The notes under the pieces: generated by a model | Told to the model about the DNA's origin: nothing | What the model saw: only the letters and a program-made list of their open reading frames with translations | Databases searched by the model: none | Program-made: the position numbers and the translations under genes | Part shown: positions 17,134 to 25,307 of the stretch, piece after piece | Position numbering within the stretch: position 1 is the stretch's first letter | How the letters are laid out: every line of letters begins with the position of its first letter | Source of the DNA: WFZT01 sp964398355 | GTDB lineage: Bacteria; Hydrothermota; Hydrothermia; B15-G9; WFZT01 | Assembly (NCBI GenBank): GCA_964398355.1 | Contig: CAYNMM010000120.1 | Location: 1-59,577 of the forward strand | Direction: 5' to 3' | DNA: 59,577 bases

Positions 17134-18131
17134 CAGCAATTTTAGAAGTTAAAAACCTGAAAACATATTTTTTCACAAAGAGAGGAGTTGTAAAAGCAGT
17201 TGACGATGTAAGTTTTGAAGTATATGAAAAAGAAATCCTCGGGATTGTTGGTGAATCTGGCGCAGGAAAATCTATAACGGGATTCTCCATTCTCAAGGCA
17301 ATAGACCCACCTGGCAGGATAGTCGATGGGCATATTTATTTCAGAGGTGATGATCTTGTACCGAAGTCTGATGAGGAAATGAGAAAAATACGAGGCAATA
17401 AAATCAGCATGGTTTTTCAAGACCCACTGACATCATTAAATCCGGTTTTTACCATTGGCTACCAGCTTGAAGAGGCTATAAAGGTTCACAACCCACACAT
17501 GTCCAGAAGTGAAATAAGAGAACGTAGCATTGATTTGTTAAAAAGTGTAGGAATTCCTTCACCGGAGAAAAGACTGAGAGATTATCCTCATCAATTTTCA
17601 GGGGGTATGAGACAGAGGGTTGTTATTGCTATCGCTCTTGCGAACAATCCCGATCTTGTAATAGCAGACGAGCCCACCACTGCTCTCGATGTTACAATCC
17701 AGGCACAGGTTTTAAACCTGATGAAGCGTCTATCCCGGGAAAAAGGGTCATCCATAATTTTAATTACACATGATATGGGAGTCGTAGCCCAAATGGCAGA
17801 TAGAATCGCTGTTATGTACGCAGGGAAAATGGTTGAAATAGGCCCAACTGAAGAAATCATTTTTAACCCCAAACACCCTTATACAATTGGTTTGATAAGA
17901 TCCATACCTAAACTCTCAGGTAGAACAGAAAAACGGTTATATCAAATTCCGGGCATCATGCCAAGTTTATTGAATTTACCTCCTGGATGTGCCTTTGCGC
18001 CAAGATGTTTTTGCAAAACAGATATCTGTGAAAAGGATATGCCACAGTTTGAAAAAGTTGGAGAAAATCATTACGTTAGATGCTTTAATTTCAGGAGAAT
18101 AGCTGATGACAGAAAGTCTTGTAAAAGTTGA
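17130..18131 (+). CDS. oppD: Oligopeptide ABC ATPase OppD
   Basis: This 333-residue ATPase has Walker A GESGAGKS, the signature FSGGMRQRVV and Walker B LVIADEPTTALD. The C-terminal oligopeptide-transporter extension carries the cysteines of CAFAPRCFCKTDICEKD that are typical of OppD/OppF. It overlaps oppF by 26 bases. Substrate range within peptides cannot be told. Confidence 0.95.
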   Translation: MTAILEVKNLKTYFFTKRGVVKAVDDVSFEVYEKEILGIVGESGAGKSITGFSILKAIDPPGRIVDGHIYFRGDDLVPKSDEEMRKIRGNKISMVFQDPLTSLNPVFTIGYQLEEAIKVHNPHMSRSEIRERSIDLLKSVGIPSPEKRLRDYPHQFSGGMRQRVVIAIALANNPDLVIADEPTTALDVTIQAQVLNLMKRLSREKGSSIILITHDMGVVAQMADRIAVMYAGKMVEIGPTEEIIFNPKHPYTIGLIRSIPKLSGRTEKRLYQIPGIMPSLLNLPPGCAFAPRCFCKTDICEKDMPQFEKVGENHYVRCFNFRRIADDRKSCKS

Positions 18132-19104
18132 AAATCTGAGAAAATATTTCCCTGTAAAATTGGGGATGTTTGAAGGTTGGCATTTTGAAAACGGAAAACT
18201 TAAGAGAAAGAGACTGTATGTTAAAGCAATAGATGGTGTATCTTTTGAGATTAATAAAGGTGACACCTTCGCACTTGTTGGCGAAAGCGGGTGCGGTAAA
18301 ACAACAACAGGTAGAACAATAGTTGGACTCTATAAACAAACCGAGGGTAGAATTTTCTTTAAAGGCAAATCCGTTGACGAAGTCTTGAAAACCTCACCTA
18401 AGGATTTTAAGAAGAATGTTCAAATGATATTTCAGGATCCATATTCATCGTTAAATCCGAGGATGAAGGTTTATAATCTCATTAGTGAGCCTTTAAGAGT
18501 TCACAAACTTGTTTCAACAAAAGCTGAAGAGAGAGAAAGAGTTGAAGAAATAATGGTAAATGTAGGACTTGAACCTGAATATATGAGTAGATATCCACAT
18601 CAGTTTTCAGGCGGTCAGAGGCAGAGGATTGCAATAGCAAGGGCTCTTGCAACAGAGCCTGAATTTATAGTGGCTGATGAGCCTATATCTGCTCTCGACG
18701 TCTCTATCCGGGCACAGATTTTGAATCTCATGGAAGATTTGCAAGAAAAATTTGGTCTCACATACCTTTTTATAGCCCACGATCTCAGCGTGGTCAGGCA
18801 TATTTCCAACAAAACTGCAGTCATGTATCTCGGCCGGATTGTGGAAATGGGGAAAACTGACGAAATCTTCTCTAATCCACTTCATCCTTACACAAAAACC
18901 CTGTTCGATTCAATCCCTTCTGTCGAGAAGGTAAAGCAGCCATTAAAAGTCACTATTGAAGGTGAGGTTCCTTCCCCAATAAATCCACCACCCGGTTGTC
19001 CATTCCATCCAAGATGTCCACATGCTACTGAAAGATGTAAGAAAGAAAGGCCTGAGTTGAAAGAAGCATCACCGGGCCATTTTGTGTCATGTTTTCTTTA
19101 TTGA
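18106..19104 (+). CDS. oppF: Oligopeptide ABC ATPase OppF
   Basis: This 332-residue second ATPase has Walker A GESGCGKTT, the signature FSGGQRQRI and Walker B FIVADEPISALD. The C-terminal CPFHPRCPHATERCKKE motif matches the peptide-transporter family. The long N-terminal insertion (FPVKLGMFEGWHFENGKLK) before the Walker A is common in OppF of thermophiles. It is followed by oppA after 46 bases. Confidence 0.95.
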   Translation: MTESLVKVENLRKYFPVKLGMFEGWHFENGKLKRKRLYVKAIDGVSFEINKGDTFALVGESGCGKTTTGRTIVGLYKQTEGRIFFKGKSVDEVLKTSPKDFKKNVQMIFQDPYSSLNPRMKVYNLISEPLRVHKLVSTKAEERERVEEIMVNVGLEPEYMSRYPHQFSGGQRQRIAIARALATEPEFIVADEPISALDVSIRAQILNLMEDLQEKFGLTYLFIAHDLSVVRHISNKTAVMYLGRIVEMGKTDEIFSNPLHPYTKTLFDSIPSVEKVKQPLKVTIEGEVPSPINPPPGCPFHPRCPHATERCKKERPELKEASPGHFVSCFLY

Positions 19105-19150
19105 ACAAATACGTGTTATACATTAAAAATCCAAAAAGGAGGTTAGCAGT

Positions 19151-20683
19151 ATGAAGAAGTTGTCAGTACTGCTTGCACTGTTCTTTGCAGGAACAGTGGC
19201 AGCTAAAACATTGGTGGTCGGACTTTCGTCCGAGCCAAGATCCGGCGATCCCTTCGCCTTTAATGAAACCCCGACCAACTCCTTCAATTACAATATCTAC
19301 GATGCTCTCGTGATGCTTGATGCACATCTTAGAGTCAAACCAGGTCTTGCTACATCCTGGGAGATCAAAGATCCCCGCACCATTGTCTTTCACCTCAGAA
19401 AAGGCGTTAAATTCCACGACGGGACACCTTTCGATGCCTATGATGTTAAATACACAGTCGACAGAGCTAAAAATTGGGAAAAATCTCAGTTCAAGGTTTA
19501 CTTCAAGCCGATCAAAGATGTCATCATCAAAGATAAATACACTGTGATTTTCAAACTAAGCAGACCCGCCCCCGTACTCATCAGAGATTTAAGAAGATTG
19601 AGGATTATGTCAAAAGAGTCCACGGAAGGAAAATCCCCCGATTACATAGCATTCCATCCAATGGGTACAGGCCCATACAAGTTCAAAGAATGGGTAAAAG
19701 GAGATCACATCACTCTTGTTGCTAACAAAGATTATTGGGGGCCCAAACCTTACTTTGATAAGGTTATTCTCAGACCATTAACAAATGATGCTGCAAGAAC
19801 AGCCGCTCTACTTTCGGGCGCCGTTGATGTAATCGAAGACGTGCCTCTCACAGATGCAGAAAGAATTGCCAAGAACCCCAAATTCTCATTCTTCAAAACC
19901 GACGGACTCCGACTCATCTTTGTGGGTGTTGATGTTGCAAGAGACAAGATCTTCAAAGGCAAAACTCCTCACGGTGAAAATCCGTTCAAAGACGTTAGAG
20001 TTAGAAAGGCGTTTTACTACGGAATCGATGTAAATGGGATTATCAAATATATCAACCGTGGCTATAATTCTCCGGCAAGTCAATATTTCCCAAGCACTGT
20101 ATTTGGTTATGATCCGACTATCAAGAGAGCACCTTATGATCCGGAAAAGGCGAAAGAACTCCTGAAGGAAGCTGGATATCCTAATGGCTTTGAAGTTACA
20201 CTTGATGCACCAAATGATAGATACATTAATGATGAAAAAGTTGCAGCCGCTATAGCAGCAGATCTCGCAAAAATAGGGATTAAGGTTAAAGTTAACGCAA
20301 TTCCAAAGGCCGTATTCTTCCCTATGGTAAACAGCAACAAGACCAGCTTCTTCCTTCTCGGATGGTCCTGCTCTTCAGCTGATGGTGCAGCTTTCTTTGA
20401 CAATATCCTTCACACAAGGGATAAAGAGAAGGGATACGGAAGATTCAATGATGCTGGCTACTCAAATCCGACAGTTGATAAACTGATTGAAGAGCAGGAT
20501 ACCTTAATGAATCAGGCAAAGAGAGAAAAAATCATGCACAAAATCACAAGACTGGCTCTCAAAGATATGGCCTATATACCGCTTTATTACTATGTGAACC
20601 TGTTTGCGGCGAAAAAAGGAATTGTGTTCACTCCAAGAGCCGACCACGTGATGTATTACAGAGATTTCAGAGAAGTGAAGTAA
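19151..20683 (+). CDS. oppA: Periplasmic oligopeptide-binding protein OppA (family 5)
   Basis: This 510-residue peptide receptor has a Sec signal peptide MKKLSVLLALFFAGTVAA with no lipobox, so it should be soluble in a periplasm. The body shows WEIKDPRTIVFHLRKGVKFHDGTP, GTGPYKF and VRKAFYYGID, all family 5 motifs. AAGGAGG lies before the ATG. It is last in the operon, a position that would normally lower expression, and is closed by a strong hairpin. Confidence 0.95.
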   Translation: MKKLSVLLALFFAGTVAAKTLVVGLSSEPRSGDPFAFNETPTNSFNYNIYDALVMLDAHLRVKPGLATSWEIKDPRTIVFHLRKGVKFHDGTPFDAYDVKYTVDRAKNWEKSQFKVYFKPIKDVIIKDKYTVIFKLSRPAPVLIRDLRRLRIMSKESTEGKSPDYIAFHPMGTGPYKFKEWVKGDHITLVANKDYWGPKPYFDKVILRPLTNDAARTAALLSGAVDVIEDVPLTDAERIAKNPKFSFFKTDGLRLIFVGVDVARDKIFKGKTPHGENPFKDVRVRKAFYYGIDVNGIIKYINRGYNSPASQYFPSTVFGYDPTIKRAPYDPEKAKELLKEAGYPNGFEVTLDAPNDRYINDEKVAAAIAADLAKIGIKVKVNAIPKAVFFPMVNSNKTSFFLLGWSCSSADGAAFFDNILHTRDKEKGYGRFNDAGYSNPTVDKLIEEQDTLMNQAKREKIMHKITRLALKDMAYIPLYYYVNLFAAKKGIVFTPRADHVMYYRDFREVK

Positions 20684-20690
20684 GGAATTT

Positions 20691-20721
20691 TTCAGGGCGC
20701 CCCCTTCGGGGGCGCCCTGAA
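20691..20721 (+). terminator. GC-rich terminator after oppA
   Basis: A perfect 14-bp stem (20691-20704 with 20708-20721) with a TTC loop lies seven bases after the oppA stop. Its GGGCGCC core resembles the hairpins after glnH and livK. The following bases are TCTTATAAAT rather than a clean U-run. Confidence 0.8.
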
Positions 20722-20990
20722 TCTTATAAATAAAATCTGCTGGACTAATAACTAATTATCAGATTAAAAAAATCTCCTAAATTACCCAACCAACATAGTA
20801 TTTCACACCTAAAAAAGACAAAAAGGGCCAATTCCACTCATAAAATTCAAGCAACACGTATCTCTGAGCAATCGAAAACTCAATACTTAAATTACCATTA
20901 AAATCCTTCAAATATAAAACACTGCGAAAATTAAGAAATCCATCCACCCACTTTTCCATCCATATTCTAAAACCCTCTTGACTAAGGGGA
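20722..20990. other. Intergenic region between opp operon and kaiC-like gene
   Basis: Nothing is expressed here with confidence on the plus strand. The minus strand carries an open frame of 77 codons (next entry) that lies across the promoter of the kaiC-like gene. No RNA gene or repeat was recognised. Confidence 0.5.
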
Positions 20991-21010
20991 TTGACAAAGT
21001 TTATTTGCAC
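20777..21010 (-). CDS. Possible small Trp-rich ORF or gene remnant (77 aa)
   Basis: The frame encodes 77 residues rich in W, F and Y (for example GFRIWMEKWVDGF and FYEWNWPFLSFL). The amino-acid mix looks more like protein than like random AT-rich sequence. However no ribosome-binding site or promoter is evident, and its start overlaps the TTGACA of the kaiC-like promoter. I do not recognise a family. It may be a remnant of a transferred gene or chance. Confidence 0.25.
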   Translation of the reverse strand: MQINFVNPLSQEGFRIWMEKWVDGFLNFRSVLYLKDFNGNLSIEFSIAQRYVLLEFYEWNWPFLSFLGVKYYVGWVI

Positions 21011-21023
21011 TTTTATTTATAAT
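20991..21023 (+). promoter_or_regulatory. Promoter of the kaiC-like gene cluster
   Basis: TTGACA (20991-20996) is followed by TATTTA (21014-21019, 17-base spacing) and by TATAAT (21018-21023, 21-base spacing). With the TATAAT, transcription would begin at or next to the A of the ATG at 21030. No ribosome-binding site is present, so the mRNA is probably leaderless. Confidence 0.6.
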
Positions 21024-21029
21024 AACGCT

Positions 21030-21893
21030 ATGGAAAACATTATAAAGGAAAGCGTAAAAAATTTGAGTGAGGTGGGAAAAGAAGCCCCAAGATTGGAAGG
21101 AGTACCTTCTGGAGTTGAGGGGCTTGATGATCTATTTTTCACGTCTACGATTGAGAACGGAAAGGTAAAAAAGAGATCACTGGGAGGGATTCCACGCTAT
21201 GCTGTTGTAAATCTAACGGGAATATCGGATACTGGAAAATCTCTTATGGTTGAACAATTTGCCGTCAAACAAGCATCACTTGGCAAACGAGTTGCCTTTA
21301 TTACAGTTGAGACTCCAGCAACGTTTCTCTCTATTGGTCTTAAAGAGCGGGCCAAGGCAATGGGGATAGAAGATACAAAATCTGTAGAGGACAACATTTA
21401 TATAATTGATGCAGCAAGTTATGGCGCTCTGCGCGAAGATATAAAGGTTTTACTTGATACTCTTGCTTACACTATAAAAACCTATAAAATCAAATACACA
21501 GTGATTGACTCGGTTACCGGATTATACGAAGCAAAGGAGATGCTCGCACGAACTTTTGTACGACAGATATTCAATTTCCTGAAAAAATGGTACCAAACAG
21601 CCCTTCTCGTATCTCAAAAACGGTCCGGCCATGAAGAATTCTCCGCTGAAGCGGCTGGTGGTTACGCAGTCTCACACATTGTAGATTGTACATTGGTACT
21701 AACCAAGAAAATGATTCAGAGCCAGTATGATGAGAGACTTTATAAACGCCCCATAGGTGAAATGATCCGATTCTTCCGAATAGATGGATGCCGAATGTGT
21801 GGTCACGACACCGATACACATGTAATGGAAATAACCGAAGGTGGACTTGTAAAAATAGGTCCAAGACTCAAGGATCTTTTGAGAAAAACTTGA
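21030..21893 (+). CDS. KaiC/RadA-like RecA-superfamily ATPase
   Basis: This 287-residue protein is a single RecA-like domain. PSGVEGLDDLF near residue 26 is the KaiC-type entry motif. Walker A (GISDTGKS) is at 64-71, FITVETPA follows strand 2 and YTVIDSVTGLY is the Walker B strand. Near the C-terminus CRMCGHDTDTH may bind metal. It lacks the RadA zinc finger at the N-terminus and the Lon-like domain, so it is not RadA. I chose the ATG at 21030, which fits the promoter. Related single-domain KaiC proteins are known mainly in archaea and thermophiles. The downstream HTH, DUF505 and protease genes suggest a regulatory ATPase. Confidence 0.85.
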   Translation: MENIIKESVKNLSEVGKEAPRLEGVPSGVEGLDDLFFTSTIENGKVKKRSLGGIPRYAVVNLTGISDTGKSLMVEQFAVKQASLGKRVAFITVETPATFLSIGLKERAKAMGIEDTKSVEDNIYIIDAASYGALREDIKVLLDTLAYTIKTYKIKYTVIDSVTGLYEAKEMLARTFVRQIFNFLKKWYQTALLVSQKRSGHEEFSAEAAGGYAVSHIVDCTLVLTKKMIQSQYDERLYKRPIGEMIRFFRIDGCRMCGHDTDTHVMEITEGGLVKIGPRLKDLLRKT

Positions 21894-21909
21894 AAAAGGA
21901 GGTGAGACA

Positions 21910-22524
21910 ATGCCAGTTCTTCAACCGGATGAAATCAAAACTTATGATATTGACACTCTTGCCATTAGAGTTTTTTTAAAAGCACTCGAAATCCTTGGTG
22001 GTCCGAGAAAGCTTATCGAACTTAGAAATTTAACCTGGATCACTTCCTTAATGGAAGCCTCTTATGCCATCGTACTCTCGGAGGAATCTTTTAAAACGGA
22101 GGATGAAATTGCCTCTTTCCTGGGATTAACAAGACAAACTGTCAGAAATATTTTACGTGCGGATCCCGACCTTGTAATGGCAAAAATAGAGGGAGAGTTA
22201 AAGGAAAAGACTCCAAAAGCCCATACGGCGGGTGGACTTGCAAAAATCGCATACCGAGAAATTAAAGAAGGAAGAGATAATCTCAATATTTTCATATTCG
22301 CACTTCAAAGTGCCTCTGAAACACTTGGAATTTACTGGCCAATTGAGGTTCTTAAACGTATCAAGGGGCTTAACTTTCCTGTCGATAAGGATACCCTTAT
22401 GGAAAGGCTCTCTGGACTTAAAATCAAAGACAACCCTGCTGAGCAGATTCTGGAAAACCTTAGATATCCGGTTAAAAGTCCCAGTGATCTGCTTCACCAG
22501 ATTAGGGAGAATCTGGAGCAATAG
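21910..22524 (+). CDS. HTH regulatory protein of the 'near-KaiC' type
   Basis: The protein has 204 residues. A helix-turn-helix is visible at about 62-85 (TEDEIASFLGLTRQTVRNIL). It follows a helical N-terminal part and precedes a helical C-terminal half (about 100-200) without known motifs. From memory this resembles the family called probable regulatory domain, found beside KaiC-like genes (TIGR03879-like). A good AAGGAGGTG site precedes the ATG and the gap to the kaiC-like gene is 16 bases. It likely binds DNA under control of the ATPase. That role is inferred from context. Confidence 0.7.
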   Translation: MPVLQPDEIKTYDIDTLAIRVFLKALEILGGPRKLIELRNLTWITSLMEASYAIVLSEESFKTEDEIASFLGLTRQTVRNILRADPDLVMAKIEGELKEKTPKAHTAGGLAKIAYREIKEGRDNLNIFIFALQSASETLGIYWPIEVLKRIKGLNFPVDKDTLMERLSGLKIKDNPAEQILENLRYPVKSPSDLLHQIRENLEQ

Positions 22525-22525
22525 A

Positions 22526-22560
22526 CAGGAGAGGGGAAAATTCCCCTCCCTGAATTTTTT
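22526..22560 (+). terminator. Intra-cluster terminator or attenuator
   Basis: A 12-bp stem (22526-22538 with 22541-22552, one bulged A) is followed by AATTTTTT. It starts right after the HTH gene stop and 16 bases before the start region of the DUF505 gene. It should cause partial termination inside the cluster. Confidence 0.65.
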
Positions 22561-22575
22561 AAAAGGAGGTGAGTA

Positions 22576-24303
22576 ATGGTAATACTCAAAAGGCATGCAG
22601 AACTGTTGCTTAAAGCACGAGACGAAGGTGTAAAATTTGCTGATGTTCTTGGTGATGACATTCAGTATCTTGACCATCTTGACAAGATGGGATTAATAGA
22701 ACTCGATGATGAGGGAGTTTTTACGACAACTTACTCAGGCTCCCTCCTTGCGGAAACAATAGAAAGGGTGCCTGAGTTTGGTGGATTACCTCTCTCAGAC
22801 TGGAGTGATAATTTCAGATTCCTCGGATCTGAAATTATCACAATGCTTTACACATCGAAGTATGTACAGGGTAAAACCCACAAATCTTTCAATGACGAGC
22901 TTGAAAAGAGGGGATTTGCACTGAACGGGAATTTAACTCCTCTCGCTTACAATGTTATCGAACATTATGAGAAAGCACACCCAAAATTAACAATTTCAAA
23001 AGAACTTGCAGAAGCACTTCGTAAAATTCCTCCAGGACCAGGACTTACAAAGTTCCTCAAAATAGATAAGTTTCATCTTCTTGAACTGGAGTCGATGAGG
23101 CTGTTATCTTTTAGCATACCGAAAAGCGAAGTTTATTCTCTCTCAGGCCTCGGGCAACAAATAAGGGCAGCAATTATGACCAGCGCTCCGGCCTACGATG
23201 TTGTCATTGACGACAAGGTCTTAAAGCTCTTTTATGAAGGGAATTTTAAAGATTCCCCCATTTTTAACAAACTTGTCGCAATGGCTTTCATTTCTCCGGA
23301 GGGAAAGCTTCTCCAGGCGGGAAAACATCTTCTTTCCGCAGCAAAAATTTATTTCGAAGGTCCAATTACCGTCAATCCATCTCTACACCTTGACCTCTTT
23401 GATATCTATACACTCAAGGCAATTGCAGAACTCGAATCCGAGGGAGAAACTGAAATCAATGAAGAAAAGATTCGTTTGAAAGTCAAAAAGAAATTCGAGC
23501 TCGAAGAATTCAATCCAAAGTTATATCTCCACAGATTACTGGCCGTTAGACTGATCAATGTAAACTTTTCAGAGTCTTCTGCAATTTATAATTTAACAGA
23601 TTGGGGCAAAGAGGTTTACGAACATCAGAAATTATCTGAGAAATCTGTCCCTGCCCACGGAGTAAAATCTATAACATTGACAAGAATGGAGTTCACTGCA
23701 CCAGAATATCACTGGTTTATGGACGGAGAAAAAGCTGGACTTACGGGGAACGGATTTCCCTCAAAGGCTGGATTAACCTATGCAAAAATTGGGTCAAATG
23801 CGGAGAAAATTCCATTTGTCGAGAATGTAGAAATGAAGGCTCTAAGAATTTTGCCACTTTTCAATGGGAGCTATATCGACGAGCTTGAGAGATATTGGAA
23901 AGAGGACATTCCGTTGCTTGAAGTGCTCTCTTCTCTCGATGCGGATGGCATCGTGGATCTGTTGCCTGGAAATGCGGTTGTTCTCACTGAGGCAGGGAAA
24001 TTGATTAAAAGGGCACTTCAATCGGTTCCAGATTCCGTTCAATATCCCATTCATCCATTACTTGTAAAAATTCTTGCGAAGTTGAATGACGAAATACAAT
24101 CAGGTAATGATTTAAGCTCAGCATTAAAAAAGACGGAGAAATCTCTGGGAATTCCAGCAGACCTGTTTGAGGAGCTCATACTGTTTGCGAAGAGGGTGAA
24201 GTATATAGGAGCAAGGAACATAACTCCACATGGGAAATACATTGTTGAGGCATTCCAGAGATTAAGCGAGATCAGAAAAGTTTGGGAAGAGGTAATGGTT
24301 TAA
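22576..24303 (+). CDS. DUF505-like protein with serial winged-helix-like repeats
   Basis: The protein has 575 residues and resembles DUF505 proteins of archaea and thermophilic bacteria. No signal peptide or membrane helix is seen. A short pattern typical of the wing of winged-helix domains (hydrophobic-x-LT-x-x-G-K-x-hydrophobic) recurs about seven times, near residues 48-58, 119-128, 187-197, 242-253, 337-347, 467-478 and 547-557. Clear examples are IYNLTDWGKEV, AVVLTEAGKLI and NITPHGKYIV. I infer a chain of degenerate winged helices, perhaps a nucleic-acid or protein scaffold. A strong AAGGAGGTG site precedes the ATG. Function unknown. Confidence 0.7.
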   Translation: MVILKRHAELLLKARDEGVKFADVLGDDIQYLDHLDKMGLIELDDEGVFTTTYSGSLLAETIERVPEFGGLPLSDWSDNFRFLGSEIITMLYTSKYVQGKTHKSFNDELEKRGFALNGNLTPLAYNVIEHYEKAHPKLTISKELAEALRKIPPGPGLTKFLKIDKFHLLELESMRLLSFSIPKSEVYSLSGLGQQIRAAIMTSAPAYDVVIDDKVLKLFYEGNFKDSPIFNKLVAMAFISPEGKLLQAGKHLLSAAKIYFEGPITVNPSLHLDLFDIYTLKAIAELESEGETEINEEKIRLKVKKKFELEEFNPKLYLHRLLAVRLINVNFSESSAIYNLTDWGKEVYEHQKLSEKSVPAHGVKSITLTRMEFTAPEYHWFMDGEKAGLTGNGFPSKAGLTYAKIGSNAEKIPFVENVEMKALRILPLFNGSYIDELERYWKEDIPLLEVLSSLDADGIVDLLPGNAVVLTEAGKLIKRALQSVPDSVQYPIHPLLVKILAKLNDEIQSGNDLSSALKKTEKSLGIPADLFEELILFAKRVKYIGARNITPHGKYIVEAFQRLSEIRKVWEEVMV

Positions 24304-24308
24304 GGTTA

Positions 24309-24347
24309 TTGATGGGGCCGAAGGCCAAAGGCCTTCGGCCCCATCAA
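24309..24347 (+). terminator. 18-bp GC-rich hairpin between DUF505 and protease genes
   Basis: A perfect stem 24309-24326 with 24330-24347 closes on an AAA loop, starting six bases after the DUF505 stop. The following U-tract is poor, so read-through into the protease gene 37 bases further on is likely. It may instead protect the 3' end of the upstream mRNA. Confidence 0.75.
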
Positions 24348-24383
24348 AATTAATTTTTAAAAAATCTAAACAGGAGGTAAGTT

Positions 24384-25241
24384 ATGTACGATCCTATCTC
24401 TTTATTATTTCTAATCCTATTTTTGTTCGGGTTAATTTATCCTCAGTTACAGCATAAGTTTCTTGTAGGAGGTAGACTATCACTCATAAAAAAACTCGAG
24501 AAGAAACGCGGTTCCCGTGTCATTACAATGATCCACAGACAGGAAAAAATCGGATTATTTGGAATACCTTTCTTCAGGTTCATTGATATCGAAGATTCTG
24601 AAGAAATATTAAGAGCTATCAGAATGACCCCGAAAGACGTACCCATTGACCTTGTCCTTCATACACCCGGTGGGCTCGTCCTCGCAGCAACACAGATAGC
24701 GAGGGCCCTCAAGGATCATCCAGCAAAAACTACCGTAATCGTTCCACACTACGCAATGAGTGGTGGTACGCTCATAGCCCTTGCAGCCGATGAAATAATA
24801 ATGGACCAGCATGCCGTTCTTGGCCCGGTCGATCCTCAGTTATCAGATTCACAGGGCGCAAGTGCCGTTCCTGCCGCATCGATAGTAAAAGTTGTTGAAG
24901 AAAAAGGGAAAGAAAACGTAGAAGATGATACCCTTATCAAGGCCGATGTGGCTAAAAAGGCCTTAGAACAGGTGAGAAATATTGTGTACAACTTGCTTGA
25001 AGGAAAACTCGATGAAGAAAAGAGGAAGGAAGTCGCAGATAAATTGTCACAGGGATACTATACTCATGACTATCCGATAACGGTTGAAGAAGCCCGCGCC
25101 ATGGGTTTAAAAGTTACAACAGAGGTTCCTCAGGAAGTCTATGATCTCATGAATCTCTATCCCCAGGCTCAGCATGGAAGACCTGGAGTGGAATTCATTC
25201 CTGTCCCCTATCATAGTCCCAAAGGTACCAACCACCAATAG
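24384..25241 (+). CDS. Membrane-anchored Clp-fold serine protease (SDH/SppA-like)
   Basis: The protein has 285 residues. One N-terminal membrane helix (about 5-21) is followed by a ClpP/crotonase-fold domain of the serine dehydrogenase proteinase family. LHTPGG (92-97) forms the oxyanion region. The nucleophile is probably S126 in YAMSGGTLIALAA, and LGPVDPQ (146-152) matches the third conserved block. A helical segment and C-terminal tail complete the domain. The catalytic side should face the cytoplasm or periplasm depending on topology, which cannot be fixed. An AGGAGG site precedes the ATG. The gene closes the KaiC-like cluster, suggesting membrane-linked proteolysis as an output. Confidence 0.85.
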   Translation: MYDPISLLFLILFLFGLIYPQLQHKFLVGGRLSLIKKLEKKRGSRVITMIHRQEKIGLFGIPFFRFIDIEDSEEILRAIRMTPKDVPIDLVLHTPGGLVLAATQIARALKDHPAKTTVIVPHYAMSGGTLIALAADEIIMDQHAVLGPVDPQLSDSQGASAVPAASIVKVVEEKGKENVEDDTLIKADVAKKALEQVRNIVYNLLEGKLDEEKRKEVADKLSQGYYTHDYPITVEEARAMGLKVTTEVPQEVYDLMNLYPQAQHGRPGVEFIPVPYHSPKGTNHQ

Positions 25242-25243
25242 AT

Positions 25244-25294
25244 ATAAAGAAGTGGTGGGAGGGTTTTGGAAAAACCCTCCCACCACTTCTTTAT
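25244..25294. terminator. 24-bp perfect bidirectional terminator
   Basis: Arms 25244-25267 and 25271-25294 are perfectly complementary around a GGA loop. They begin three bases after the protease stop and end 13 bases before the stop of the convergent secreted-protein gene. TTCTTTATC-type U-rich ends are found on both sides, so it can serve both genes. Confidence 0.85.
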
Positions 25295-25307
25295 CTTAAC
25301 GATTACC

